64,000 bases of DNA from NCBI RefSeq assembly GCF_003402415.2, contig NZ_AP036014.1, positions 1,922,001 to 1,986,000 on the forward strand. Direction: 5' to 3'. Made by a program: the position numbers and the translations under genes. Origin of the DNA: Cupidesulfovibrio sp000226255 (GTDB lineage: Bacteria > Desulfobacterota > Desulfovibrionia > Desulfovibrionales > Desulfovibrionaceae). Under the pieces are notes generated by a model that was not told the origin of the DNA, searched no databases, and saw only the letters and a list, made by a program, of their open reading frames with translations. This document shows positions 41,401 through 49,022 of the stretch, one piece after another (position 1 is the first letter of the stretch; every line of letters starts with the position of its first letter).

Positions 41401-42139
41401 CACGGAGGCTTCGCCCCTTGATTCGCTGACCGACGTGGACCTTGCCGCCGAAGAGCGCGGCTACGTCGAGATCATACGCCGCAAGCCCACGGAAGAAGAG
41501 TTCGTCCTGTACCTGAACCACCCGGGCGACGCCATCAAGACCATCCAGTTGCGGGCTCGCTTCGGCAACCCCAACAACCTGCCGCTGGACGTGTGGTTCG
41601 AGGGCATTGCCCCCGGCGAGGACCTGAACTTCCTCGATTCCAACGGCAAGCCGCACCATCTCGCGCTGCTCAGCATCTCGCGCCCCAACGAAGCGGGCAT
41701 GAGCGTGGTGCGCTACGTGCTGGACTCGGAATTCATGAGCTGCGAGGTGCAGGTGGCCAAGGCCGCCATCTCCGACGCCAAGGGCACGGAAAAGGCCGAC
41801 CCGTCCAACCCCATGCACGTGGCCGCGCCCAGCAACGGCGACCTGTGGGTGATGTACGTGCACCCCGGCGACGTGGTGAAGGCCGGCGAAGAGCTGTTCA
41901 ACATCTCCATCATGAAGCAGGAAAAGGCGGTGCTGGCCCCGGTTTCCGGCATGGTCAAGCGCGTGCTGAAAACCGCCGACTACCGCGAAAGCAAGCAGAT
42001 GATGCCGGTACGCGAAGGCGAGCTGATCGTGGAGCTTGGGCCCATCCCGCGCACCTGCCCCAACGCGGCGTGCTCGCGGCCCATCACCATGGAAGGCATC
42101 GACTTCTGCCCCTACTGCGGCGAGGCCTTGAATCCATAA
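38435..42139 (+). CDS. pyc: Pyruvate carboxylase-like biotin enzyme
   Basis: It carboxylates pyruvate to oxaloacetate with ATP and bicarbonate. The 1234-residue chain has biotin carboxylase (about 15-480, ATP-grasp GGGGGRGIF and EVNTRLQVEHGITE), a carboxyltransferase TIM barrel (D545 in FTDTTPRDMTQS; K724 in KDMAG; metal-type HYHRHYTDG), and a biotin carrier domain with K1161 in SIMKQEKAVLAP where most enzymes have AMKM. It ends in a zinc ribbon (C1208, C1213, C1225, C1228), not usual in this family. The carboxyltransferase motif DTTPRD differs from the common DTTFRDAHQS, so substrate choice should be checked. birA lies just upstream. Confidence 0.9.
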   Translation: MGIKTFEQVLEEVRGKAILVANRGIPARRICRSIRERFDAVAVMTATDIDKTSPAASAAQELLLLGSDPRAYLDIDHIIALAKQRDMVAIHPGWGFASEDERFPAKCKAAGLTFIGSTAEAMNLLGNKVQVRKLAKKLNIPVVPGSEGAVDIPTARTIINEIGLPVMLKAEGGGGGRGIFAIHRAEELSDAFMKASTMAQASFGNPRLYVEKYLPSVRHIEIQVIADMYGNVFAFDERDCTVQRNHQKLIEITPSPWAGITPELRERLKEYSRMLVREVGYHSLCTVEFLVTADGTPYLIEVNTRLQVEHGITECRYGIDLVEEQIAVAFGAKLRFTEENTAPQHVAMQVRINCEDPQNHFAPNSGLVSRYVSPGGPGVRLDSNMCAGYEFPSNYDSAGSLLIAYGQGWEKVLGIMERCLGEYVIGGIKTTIPFYKQVLKHPKFRAGDLDTNFIANTPELMCYSDLAPEAERLARLVAEVSAKGYNPYVQLGEYRTRETPRMPRFEPVLPHIPGAVRRAPSPYPTGDRTALLDYLRDAGHVHFTDTTPRDMTQSNSGNRFRLAEDALIGPYLDNCGFFSIENGGGAHFHVALMANMTYPFSEAKEWNRFAPKTLKQILIRSTNVLGYKPQPKNLMRMTGEMVCDTHHIIRCFDFLNHIENMRPFAEVALNRTDVVFEPALSLSWAKGFDVDHYVGVTEEVLRMVGSVAGVGPDQAAKQIILGLKDMAGMCPPRFMTALVTALRKRWPSLVLHYHRHYTDGLFVPSVGAAAKAGAHIVDAALGASVRSYGQGDVLATAAYLEDELGLKTNLNKNMIRDCNFVLKQIMPYYDRYCAPYFQGIDHDVVEHAMPGGATSSSQEGAMKQGYIHLLPYMLKFLAGTRKIVRYHDVTPGSQVTWNTAFLAVTNAHKRGGEEEVRYLLEVLDHVARHDEAELTPEMRKARLSIYQDCNDAFRNLLLGRFGKLPLGFPADWVYESAFGNEWKKAIASRTEASPLDSLTDVDLAAEERGYVEIIRRKPTEEEFVLYLNHPGDAIKTIQLRARFGNPNNLPLDVWFEGIAPGEDLNFLDSNGKPHHLALLSISRPNEAGMSVVRYVLDSEFMSCEVQVAKAAISDAKGTEKADPSNPMHVAAPSNGDLWVMYVHPGDVVKAGEELFNISIMKQEKAVLAPVSGMVKRVLKTADYRESKQMMPVREGELIVELGPIPRTCPNAACSRPITMEGIDFCPYCGEALNP

Positions 42140-42148
42140 GCAGACATT

Positions 42149-42186
42149 CCGCGCGCGGCCCCGGCACCACTGCGGGCCGCGCGCGG
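42149..42186 (+). terminator. GC-rich hairpin in the pyc-pps gap
   Basis: 13-bp arms CCGCGCGCGGCCC and its complement (42149-42161, 42174-42186) with no T-run. The 264-bp gap also holds two similar ribosome-site-like strings, CCCCCATAAGGAG (42256-42268) and CCCCCATAGGAGG (42383-42395). The second serves pps; the first stands 12 bases before a 10-codon open frame (42281-42313). Confidence 0.4.
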
Positions 42187-42403
42187 ATACATCCTTCGGC
42201 TGTATCAGGCACCGCCCGGCCCGGCTTTCACGGGCCGCGGGCGACGATGCGAGAACCCCCCATAAGGAGACCGGCACCCCATGCCAGCCCCCTGCATGAT
42301 ACCCACCGGCTGATCACAACGCCCCGCGCGTGGGACAAGACCGGCATTTTCGGGTATCGGACCTTCAGGCAAGCGTTTCTATCCCCCATAGGAGGATTCA
42401 CGA

Positions 42404-45400
42404 ATGGGCAAAACTCCGGTTGAAAAGCCCGCGGCCAAGGCCGCCAAGGCTGGCGCCGAGATTTCCGAACTCACCAAGAAGCTGGTGCTGACCGGCGCCG
42501 ACATCGTGCGCATCGGCGATGACGCCGAACTGCTGGTCGGCGGCAAGAACTACAACACCGCCATCATCAGCCAGGTGGAAGGAATCCGCGCACCCGAGTT
42601 CCGCGCCATATCGTCGCAGGCGTTCCACATCCTGCTCGACGAAACCAAGGTCAACGCATCGCTCGTCCGCGCCACCGTGGACAAGGAATACAACCGCATC
42701 GACTGGAACGACCCCGAGATCAACAAGGATTCGGAGTTCCTGCAGAAGTTCGTTCGCAACCTGGCCAAGGAAATCCGGACGCAGGCGTCCGCCAAGCCGG
42801 GTGAAACCCAGATCAAGCTGCGCACCTTCGTCAACAACGTGGTGGAAGGCTTCGCCACCTCGCCGGAAGGCATCGACCAGCTGCGCAAGCGCTCGGTGCT
42901 GGTGCAGGCGGGCATCCTGTGCGTGGAACTGCCCAAGGAAGTGGACGAATGCGTGCGCGCCGCCTACCGCTCCATCTGCAAGGAAGCGGGCGCGGAAGAC
43001 GTGCCCGTGGCCGTGCGCTCCTCCGCCGCCGGTGAAGACTCGCGCAAGAAGGCCTTCGCCGGGCTGCAGGACACCTACCTGAACATCGTGGGTGAAAGCC
43101 GCGTGTCCGCCGCGTACCACTGGGACTGCGCATCCGCCTACAACCTGCGCTCCATGACCTACCGCCGCGAGGCGATCCTGGACGCGCAGGCCCGCGCCGA
43201 AGCCACCGGCGACGAATCCATCGCCATCAAGGCCAAGCAGGAATGGGCCATCGAGAACACCTCGCTCTCGGTGTGCATCATGCGCATGATCAACCCGGTC
43301 ATCTCCGGCACCGCCTTCAGCGCGGACACCGCCACCGGCTGCCGGGGCACCGCGCGCAAGGACCTGGTGGGCATGGACGCCAGCTACGGCCTCGGCGAGG
43401 CCGTGGTGGGCGGCATGGTCACCCCGGACAAGTTCTACGTCTTCCAGCGTGACGACGGGCCCGAGGTGGTCATCCGCCAGATGGGCTGCAAGGACAAGAA
43501 GATCGTCTACGACGAGAAGGGCGGCACCAAGAAGGTGTCCGTGCCGGAAATCGAGGCCTTCCGCTGGTCGCTTTCGCTGGCCCAGGCCGAGCAGGTGGCC
43601 AAGGGCGTGCGCGCCATCAGCCGCGCCTACGGCGACATGATCATGGACACCGAATTCTGCATCGACTCGGCCGACCGGCTGTGGTTCGTGCAGGCCCGCC
43701 CCGAAACCCGCTGGAATGAAGAGCTGGAAAAGCACCCGCACACCATCTTCATGCGCCGCCGCGAGGTGGACCCGAAGGCGGCCACCCAGGCCGAGGTGCT
43801 GCTGGAAGGCAACGGCGCGTCGCGCGGGGCCGGGCAGGGCAGGGTGAAGTTCCTGCGTTCCGCCCTGGAACTGAACAAGATCAACAAGGGCGACATCCTC
43901 GCCGCCGACCGCACCGACCCCGACATGGTGCCCGGCATGCGCGTGGCCGCCGCCATCCTTGCCGACGTGGGCGGCGACACCAGCCACGCGGCCATCACCT
44001 CGCGCGAACTGGGCATCCCCGCCGTCATCGGCATCCAGCGCCTGGAAATCCTGCGCGCCCTGGACGGCCAGGAAGTGACCGTGGACGGCACCCGCGGCCG
44101 GGTGTACCGGGGCATGCTGCCCCTGCGCGAAGTGGGCGGCGAGATGGACCTGTCCAAGCTCCCCCCCACCAAGACCAAGGTCGGCCTGATCCTGGCCGAC
44201 GTGGGCCAGGCCATGTTCCTCTCGCGCCTGCGCGAGGTGGAAGACTTCGAGGTGGGCCTGCTGCGCGCGGAATTCATGCTGGGCAACATCGGCGTGCACC
44301 CGCAGGCGCTGGAAGCCTTCGACAGCGGCGAACTGGACCACGCCGTGCAGGCCAAGCTGCGCGAACTGGACGCCCGCCTTTCCAAGATCCTGCGCGAACA
44401 GCTTGCCGCCGGGCTCATCGCCATCGACATGAAGCTGCGCGAGTATGCGGGCCACATCACCGGGCTGTCCGCAGAGATAGAGGCCCTGGCCTCGCGCGAG
44501 AATCTGCGCGGCACCGAACAGGTGCTGGTCATGCACCGCAAGATGCGCGAACTGGACCATAAGCTGGACGAGCATGTGGAACTGGCCACCCGCCGCATCG
44601 ACATCCTGAAGACGTCCATTGACCTTGAAGACCACGTGCGCGTGATCATGGGCTACGACGACCAGTTGGCCATGCTCAACGGCATCGACCCGGACACGGT
44701 GAAACGCCGCGCCGAGATAGAGGCCAACGTGCGCGCCCACGTGGAGCGCATCGAGGACATTCCCGCCGTGCAGGACGCGCTGGCCAAGATCGCACGCCTG
44801 CGCCACGAGGTGGGGCTGCGCAGCGGCCTGCAGAAGGAAATGGACGACATGCGCGCCGTGCCGGACAAAATCCGCGCCCTGATCCGTTCACGCGGGTTCC
44901 GCACCGGCAAGGAACACTACGTGCAGACCCTGTCGCAGGGCCTGGCCCTGTTTGCCATGGCCTTCTACGGCAAGGACATCGTCTACCGCACCACAGACTT
45001 CAAGTCGAACGAGTACCGCAACCTGCTGGGCGGCAACCTGTTCGAGCAGATCGAAGACAACCCCATGCTGGGCTTCCGCGGGGTGTCGCGCAACCTGCAC
45101 GACTGGGAAATCGAGGCATTCAAGCTGGCGCGCGGGGTGTACGGCGGGGTCAACCTGCAGCTCATGCTGCCCTTCGTGCGCACCCTTGAGGAAGCGCGCT
45201 CCATGCGCCGCTACCTCGAGCAGGTGCACAAGGTTAAGAGCGGCGTTGACGGACTGAAGATGATCCAGATGTCGGAAATTCCGTCCAACGCCGTGCTGGC
45301 CAAGCAGTTCATCGAGGAGTTCGACGGCTTCTCCATCGGCTCCAACGACATGACCCAGATGGTGCTGGCCACCGATCGCGACAACGCGCGCCTTGGCCAC

Positions 45401-45982
45401 ATCTATGACGAGGAAGACCCGGCCGTTGTCTGGGCCATCCTGGTCACCATCTTCACCGGCCAGAAGTGCGCCCGCAAGGTGGGCTTCTGCGGCCAGGGCG
45501 TGTCCAACAGCAAGATACTGCGCGGCCTGGTGGCCATCGCGGGCATCGTGTCCGCCTCCGTAGTGCCCGACACCTACTACCAGACCAAGCTGGACATGGC
45601 CGAAGTGGAAGCGGAGAACATCCCCACCTCGGAACTGGGCACTTGGCTGCGCGACCAGCACCTGGCGAACCTTCGCGCGCTGCTGGAGGAAAAGGGCTAC
45701 GGCCACATCCTCAAGAAGTACACCCAGGCCGAAGACCTGATGGACTGGTACGAAGGCGAACTGCGCCGCCTGCACGAACTGCTGCGCGAAAGCCTGGAAA
45801 CGCCCAAGGAGAAGTTCTACCGCTCCGAGCTGGAACAGTTCCGGGCCACCTTCCACAAGCCGGTCATCTACGCCACCTGGAACTGGTCCAGCACCGTCTC
45901 CGACGCGCTGCACCAGGCCGGGTTCGCCAACTTCGAGGAGCAGGCCAAGGCCCTGGAGGCCCAGCGCGCCAAGAAGTGGTAG
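42404..45982 (+). CDS. PEP synthase / pyruvate phosphate dikinase-like protein
   Basis: A 1192-residue relative of PEP synthase, which makes PEP from pyruvate and ATP for gluconeogenesis. The ATP-grasp domain lies at about 60-440 (VAVRSSAAGEDS; FVQARPET). The phospho-His domain has H528 in GGDTSHAAITSRELGIPAV. The TIM barrel follows, with GLLRAEFMLGNIG, FKSNEYRNLLGGN, IGSNDMTQMVLATDRD and the Cys of GFCGQGVSNS (near 1029). About 150 extra helical residues (about 645-815, heptad-like Leu/Ile pattern) split the barrel, and about 130 residues follow it; E. coli PpsA has 792. AGGAGG precedes the ATG. Pairing with pyc suggests a joint pyruvate-to-PEP/oxaloacetate role. Confidence 0.87.
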   Translation: MGKTPVEKPAAKAAKAGAEISELTKKLVLTGADIVRIGDDAELLVGGKNYNTAIISQVEGIRAPEFRAISSQAFHILLDETKVNASLVRATVDKEYNRIDWNDPEINKDSEFLQKFVRNLAKEIRTQASAKPGETQIKLRTFVNNVVEGFATSPEGIDQLRKRSVLVQAGILCVELPKEVDECVRAAYRSICKEAGAEDVPVAVRSSAAGEDSRKKAFAGLQDTYLNIVGESRVSAAYHWDCASAYNLRSMTYRREAILDAQARAEATGDESIAIKAKQEWAIENTSLSVCIMRMINPVISGTAFSADTATGCRGTARKDLVGMDASYGLGEAVVGGMVTPDKFYVFQRDDGPEVVIRQMGCKDKKIVYDEKGGTKKVSVPEIEAFRWSLSLAQAEQVAKGVRAISRAYGDMIMDTEFCIDSADRLWFVQARPETRWNEELEKHPHTIFMRRREVDPKAATQAEVLLEGNGASRGAGQGRVKFLRSALELNKINKGDILAADRTDPDMVPGMRVAAAILADVGGDTSHAAITSRELGIPAVIGIQRLEILRALDGQEVTVDGTRGRVYRGMLPLREVGGEMDLSKLPPTKTKVGLILADVGQAMFLSRLREVEDFEVGLLRAEFMLGNIGVHPQALEAFDSGELDHAVQAKLRELDARLSKILREQLAAGLIAIDMKLREYAGHITGLSAEIEALASRENLRGTEQVLVMHRKMRELDHKLDEHVELATRRIDILKTSIDLEDHVRVIMGYDDQLAMLNGIDPDTVKRRAEIEANVRAHVERIEDIPAVQDALAKIARLRHEVGLRSGLQKEMDDMRAVPDKIRALIRSRGFRTGKEHYVQTLSQGLALFAMAFYGKDIVYRTTDFKSNEYRNLLGGNLFEQIEDNPMLGFRGVSRNLHDWEIEAFKLARGVYGGVNLQLMLPFVRTLEEARSMRRYLEQVHKVKSGVDGLKMIQMSEIPSNAVLAKQFIEEFDGFSIGSNDMTQMVLATDRDNARLGHIYDEEDPAVVWAILVTIFTGQKCARKVGFCGQGVSNSKILRGLVAIAGIVSASVVPDTYYQTKLDMAEVEAENIPTSELGTWLRDQHLANLRALLEEKGYGHILKKYTQAEDLMDWYEGELRRLHELLRESLETPKEKFYRSELEQFRATFHKPVIYATWNWSSTVSDALHQAGFANFEEQAKALEAQRAKKW

Positions 45983-46115
45983 ACGCCGGTCGCGGCACCC
46001 GTTTCACCACGCCCTGCGCTCACGCCGCCGGGTGATGGCCGGAACGACATCGCCAGTAAATGCCGACACACGGCATGCGCCACACGCGTGCCGGAAGCAC
46101 GTTGAAGAGAAAAGG

Positions 46116-46145
46116 ACGGGCGGTCTTCGGGCCGCCCGTTTCTCT
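46116..46145 (+). terminator. Intrinsic terminator after the pps-like gene
   Basis: ACGGGCGG (46116-46123) pairs with CCGCCCGT (46132-46139) around an 8-base loop, then TTTCTCTG. Confidence 0.75.
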
Positions 46146-46264
46146 GTATCCCGCTGCTGCAGCTACAGGGCGCTTTCCCATGCCGGAGGAAGGCGCCCTT
46201 GCCGTGCTTCGGCCGTCCCTCCGCCTGATCCTTCCTGCATGACGGTCATCCTGCGAACACAGAT

Positions 46265-47482
46265 TGTGCTGAGCTAGTTATTACCTGACAGTAGGCCCTC
46301 CGAAAGGAAGTGGTCATGCCGTGCCCGACTGGGGTAGCGATGAGGTTGCGAAGCGTCATCAACCACCAGCAAGGAGACCGACATGACCACTGGCAAGAAG
46401 GTAGCACGAAGGAAGTTGAGCCTGCTAGAGCTTGCAAGCGAACTGGACAACGTGAGCAAGGCGTGCCGCATCATGGGGTATTCGCGGCAGCAGTTCTACG
46501 AAATCCGTCGCAATTACCAGACGTTCGGGGCTGAAGGGCTTGTGGACCGCCTGCCGGGACCACGAGAACCGCACCCGAACCGGGTGGATGAGGCGACGGC
46601 GGAAAGGATTCTCGCGTACAGTCTTGATTTCCCGACGCACGGCCCGGTGCGCGTGGCCCAGCAACTGGTGCTGCAAGGTGTGCAGGTCAGTTCCGGGGGC
46701 GTGCGAGGCGTTTGGAGCCGCAACGGAATATTGACCCGACATGAACGGTTGCTGCGCCTGGAGCGGCATGTGCGGGATACCGGAATCTCCCTGAATGACG
46801 ACCAGGTTCGCACTCTGGAACGATTTAGCCCGGAATTCCGGGAGCGCCATATCGAAACCCGGTGCAGCGGGGATCTGGCGGCCGTGGATACGTTTTTCGT
46901 AGGCACGCTGAAGGGCGTGGGAAAAATCTATATGCAATCGGCCAACAGCTGCCACAGCCGCTACGCCTTCGGCAGGCTGTGCACCAGCAAGCTGCCGGTT
47001 ACGGCGGTGCATATGCTCAACGAGTCCGTGCTGCCCTTATTCGAGGAACACGACACGCCGGTCGTCACGGTGCTTTCGGATAATGGCCGGGAATTCTGCG
47101 GGCGTCCCGACAGGCATCCCTATGAGTTGTTCCTGCAACTGGAAGGCATCGAGCACCGGACAACCCGCATCAGACGCCCGCAAAGCAACGGCTATGTGGA
47201 GCGGCTGCACAGGACATTGCTTGACGAGCATTTCAGGATTCAGGGGCGCAGGAACTGGTACGAGTGCTTAGACGAAATGCAGACGGACCTGGACGTTTAC
47301 CTGCACCACTACAACCACGAGCGGGCGCACCAAGGCAGAAACATGAACGGTCGGACACCCTACCAAGCCTTCCTCAATGGCCTTCCCGGAGGCCAGCCGG
47401 AAGAGGACAGCGAAGGGCAGCAGGCAGCCTGATCAGCGCCCCGCCGGGCACGGCAGTGTCAGGTGAATACTATCTCTGTACA
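46265..47482 (+). mobile_element. IS481-family insertion sequence
   Basis: A 1218-bp element with one transposase gene. The ends are imperfect inverted repeats starting TGT: left 46265-46291 (TGTGCTGAGCTAGTTATT then ACCTGACAG), right 47456-47482, matching at 20 of 27 positions after complementing. No clear target duplication is seen. A lone near-copy of the left end lies at 48997. The element marks the left edge of an AT-rich accessory segment. Confidence 0.85.
46383..47432 (+). CDS. IS481-family transposase
   Basis: A 349-residue DDE transposase. An N-terminal HTH (about 12-60, LASELDNVSKACRIMGYSRQ) recognises the ends, followed by a second helical region and an integrase-core (rve) domain with D in AAVDTFFVG (near 168), D in VLSDNGREFCG (near 231) and E in NGYVERLHRTLLDEHF (near 267). 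The C-terminus has YNHERAHQGRNMNGRTPYQAF. The reading frame is intact, so the element may be active. Confidence 0.93.
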   Translation: MTTGKKVARRKLSLLELASELDNVSKACRIMGYSRQQFYEIRRNYQTFGAEGLVDRLPGPREPHPNRVDEATAERILAYSLDFPTHGPVRVAQQLVLQGVQVSSGGVRGVWSRNGILTRHERLLRLERHVRDTGISLNDDQVRTLERFSPEFRERHIETRCSGDLAAVDTFFVGTLKGVGKIYMQSANSCHSRYAFGRLCTSKLPVTAVHMLNESVLPLFEEHDTPVVTVLSDNGREFCGRPDRHPYELFLQLEGIEHRTTRIRRPQSNGYVERLHRTLLDEHFRIQGRRNWYECLDEMQTDLDVYLHHYNHERAHQGRNMNGRTPYQAFLNGLPGGQPEEDSEGQQAA

Positions 47483-47527
47483 TACAGGGGGCTTTTACTT
47501 TGTTAGAGCAGCCAGCAGCAGCAAACT

Positions 47528-48277
47528 CTAAAGTGATTTGTCACATGTTCTATCCAAAAAATTGCCTGCCAGTTTCGCACCTGCCTTGAATCGCTTCCAA
47601 AGAAGCACCATTCCTGTGGCAAGCAACCAGAGAGCGAGCATTTTGGCCGCAGTGCGGTTAAAGAAAAATGCAAATTTGCATCCGAACTGTTCGAGGTTGC
47701 CGATCAAGATGACAACGGTTGTGGCTATTGCGAACAGGGCTATCCACTTGGGCAATACTTTCGTTTTCAGTATCGAGATACCGAAAAACAGAAACATCAT
47801 AGACGAAAAGAGAAACTGAGCATGTTCGGCAATCGATTCGCCGACATAGGTATTCATCGCTTTGAAAACGAGATCGATATCAGCTGCGTCGAACTGGCCT
47901 GTTGCACGCAATTGCCCAAGAGAAGGAAATAGGATGCTGTACCTGATGATACCTGTAAACAGTAGCACTCCTGCGACTATGCCACAGCACTGTCCGAACT
48001 TTGAGTAAACGCGCTCCCCAGAATATTCCAGGAGCATTCCAAAGATAATTGCAAAAAAGAACATGCTTATTCCGGCACCACCTACGCCGAAGTAGTACAG
48101 AAATGGCACGATGTGGCGCAACTCGTGAATCCTTTGCAGAATGACGCCCGGCTCGGCGCGGATGATATCGGGATACCCAAAATAATATTTCAACCCCATG
48201 ATGCCAAAAACAACACATAACCCACCACAAAGACCGGCTATCCCACCAGCGGTGTGAAGCGTTCTCACTACATTCAT
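47528..48277 (-). CDS. Multi-TM membrane protein (DUF4386-like)
   Basis: A 249-residue integral membrane protein with about seven TM helices: AGGIAGLCGGLCVVFGIMGL near 10-30, YYFGVGGAGISMFFFAII near 62-80, then helices near 95-112, 150-170, 178-195 and 210-230. Between them is a conserved-looking ILFPSLGQL. It resembles DUF4386-type proteins of unknown function. The gene is AT-rich compared with core genes. GGAGG lies before the ATG. A MarR-type operator lies 19 bases upstream, so it is probably regulated by the marR product encoded 47 bases upstream on the same strand. Confidence 0.72.
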   Translation of the reverse strand: MNVVRTLHTAGGIAGLCGGLCVVFGIMGLKYYFGYPDIIRAEPGVILQRIHELRHIVPFLYYFGVGGAGISMFFFAIIFGMLLEYSGERVYSKFGQCCGIVAGVLLFTGIIRYSILFPSLGQLRATGQFDAADIDLVFKAMNTYVGESIAEHAQFLFSSMMFLFFGISILKTKVLPKWIALFAIATTVVILIGNLEQFGCKFAFFFNRTAAKMLALWLLATGMVLLWKRFKAGAKLAGNFLDRTCDKSL

Positions 48278-48295
48278 AGCAAAACCTCCAAAAAA

Positions 48296-48310
48296 GTTTA
48301 GCAGCTAAAC
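48296..48310. promoter_or_regulatory. MarR-type operator 1
   Basis: GTTTAG-cag-CTAAAC is a perfect palindrome in the gap between marR and the membrane-protein gene. A 13-of-15 match lies at 48775-48789 in front of marR. Confidence 0.75.
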
Positions 48311-48324
48311 CTTTGATGAAAAAA

Positions 48325-48765
48325 TTACTTCCCAGCAAAGTCGGCGACCATGTCAACGACGGATGCAAACGCCTCGACGTCATTATCCGACATTTTTTCA
48401 AGCCTCGAAAGTATGTCACCCACAAGAGCCATTTCATGCCTCTCATGTTCTTCGTAAGCCTTCCAGCCAAGCGCTGTCAGGTAAAGCTCATGAACTCGGC
48501 TATCGTTTGGATGATAACGCTTCTCTAGGACCTCCTTGTTCAAAAGTTTTGTGGAAAGTTGCGAAACAGCCCCTTTAGTGACTTTGAGTATGTCGGCAAT
48601 CTGCCAAGCGGTGACTCCCGGATTCTGCCCAATCATCTCAATAAGATGTATCTCGGCTTTATGAAAGTCCATCCCCGCGTAGCTTCTGGCTTCTCGCTTT
48701 CCGGCGGTGAGGATATGAATGAGTCTCTTGAGCGAAAGAAACAGGGCTTTTCGTGAATCGTTCAT
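48325..48765 (-). CDS. MarR-family transcriptional regulator
   Basis: A 146-residue winged-helix repressor-type protein. The fold starts with FHKAEIHLIEMIGQNPGVT, then the recognition region AWQIADILKVTKGAVSQLSTKLLNKEVL (in parts, about 52-79), and the wing KRYHPNDSRVHELYLT. Dimer helices flank it. MarR proteins usually bind palindromes in their own promoter and release on ligand binding; two near-identical palindromes sit before this gene and the next. Its AT-rich codon use fits the acquired segment. The inducer is unknown. Confidence 0.9.
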   Translation of the reverse strand: MNDSRKALFLSLKRLIHILTAGKREARSYAGMDFHKAEIHLIEMIGQNPGVTAWQIADILKVTKGAVSQLSTKLLNKEVLEKRYHPNDSRVHELYLTALGWKAYEEHERHEMALVGDILSRLEKMSDNDVEAFASVVDMVADFAGK

Positions 48766-48771
48766 GAACAG

Positions 48772-48800
48772 ATAGTATAGAAGCTAAACAATCATGTCAA
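48772..48800 (-). promoter_or_regulatory. marR promoter with MarR operator 2
   Basis: On the minus strand TTGACA (48795-48800), a 17-bp spacer and TACTAT (48772-48777). The spacer carries the operator (48775-48789 on the plus strand reads GTATAGAAGCTAAAC). A repressor bound there would block polymerase, so marR is probably autoregulated. Confidence 0.75.
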
Positions 48801-48996
48801 GCAGGCTTTAGAGCCTAAGATCGGCGCGAAAGCCTCCCACACAGGTCCCCACTCAACGGGGCTTGGTGAAGAAAAAGTTTTTGACAACAAAGACTTACCA
48901 TTTCACCCAAAAGACCAACGTCGTCGGATTGCCCGGGGCTAGAGCTCTAGAAATTCTACTATCCTGGGGGGGGATCGCTCCAGAGGAAGAACAGGA

Positions 48997-49022
48997 TGTG
49001 CTGAGCTAGTTATTGCCTGACG
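48997..49022 (+). mobile_element. Orphan IS left end
   Basis: TGTGCTGAGCTAGTTATT then GCCTGAC repeats the left terminus of the element at 46265 in the same orientation with one mismatch, but the IS body is absent; kinase coding sequence begins at once. It looks like the remnant of a second copy, mostly deleted. Confidence 0.75.

Noticed and set aside
38618..42277. 1219-codon open frame antisense to pyc
   Set aside because: Produced by third-position G/C bias of pyc; composition (His, Gly, Arg, Val) is unlike a real protein and no domain is seen.
42398..44806. 802-codon antisense open frame over the pps-like gene
   Set aside because: Same cause; the plus-strand gene has all catalytic motifs.
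47880..48470. 196-codon minus-strand frame across the marR / membrane-protein junction
   Set aside because: It overlaps both supported genes in another frame and has no family resemblance.
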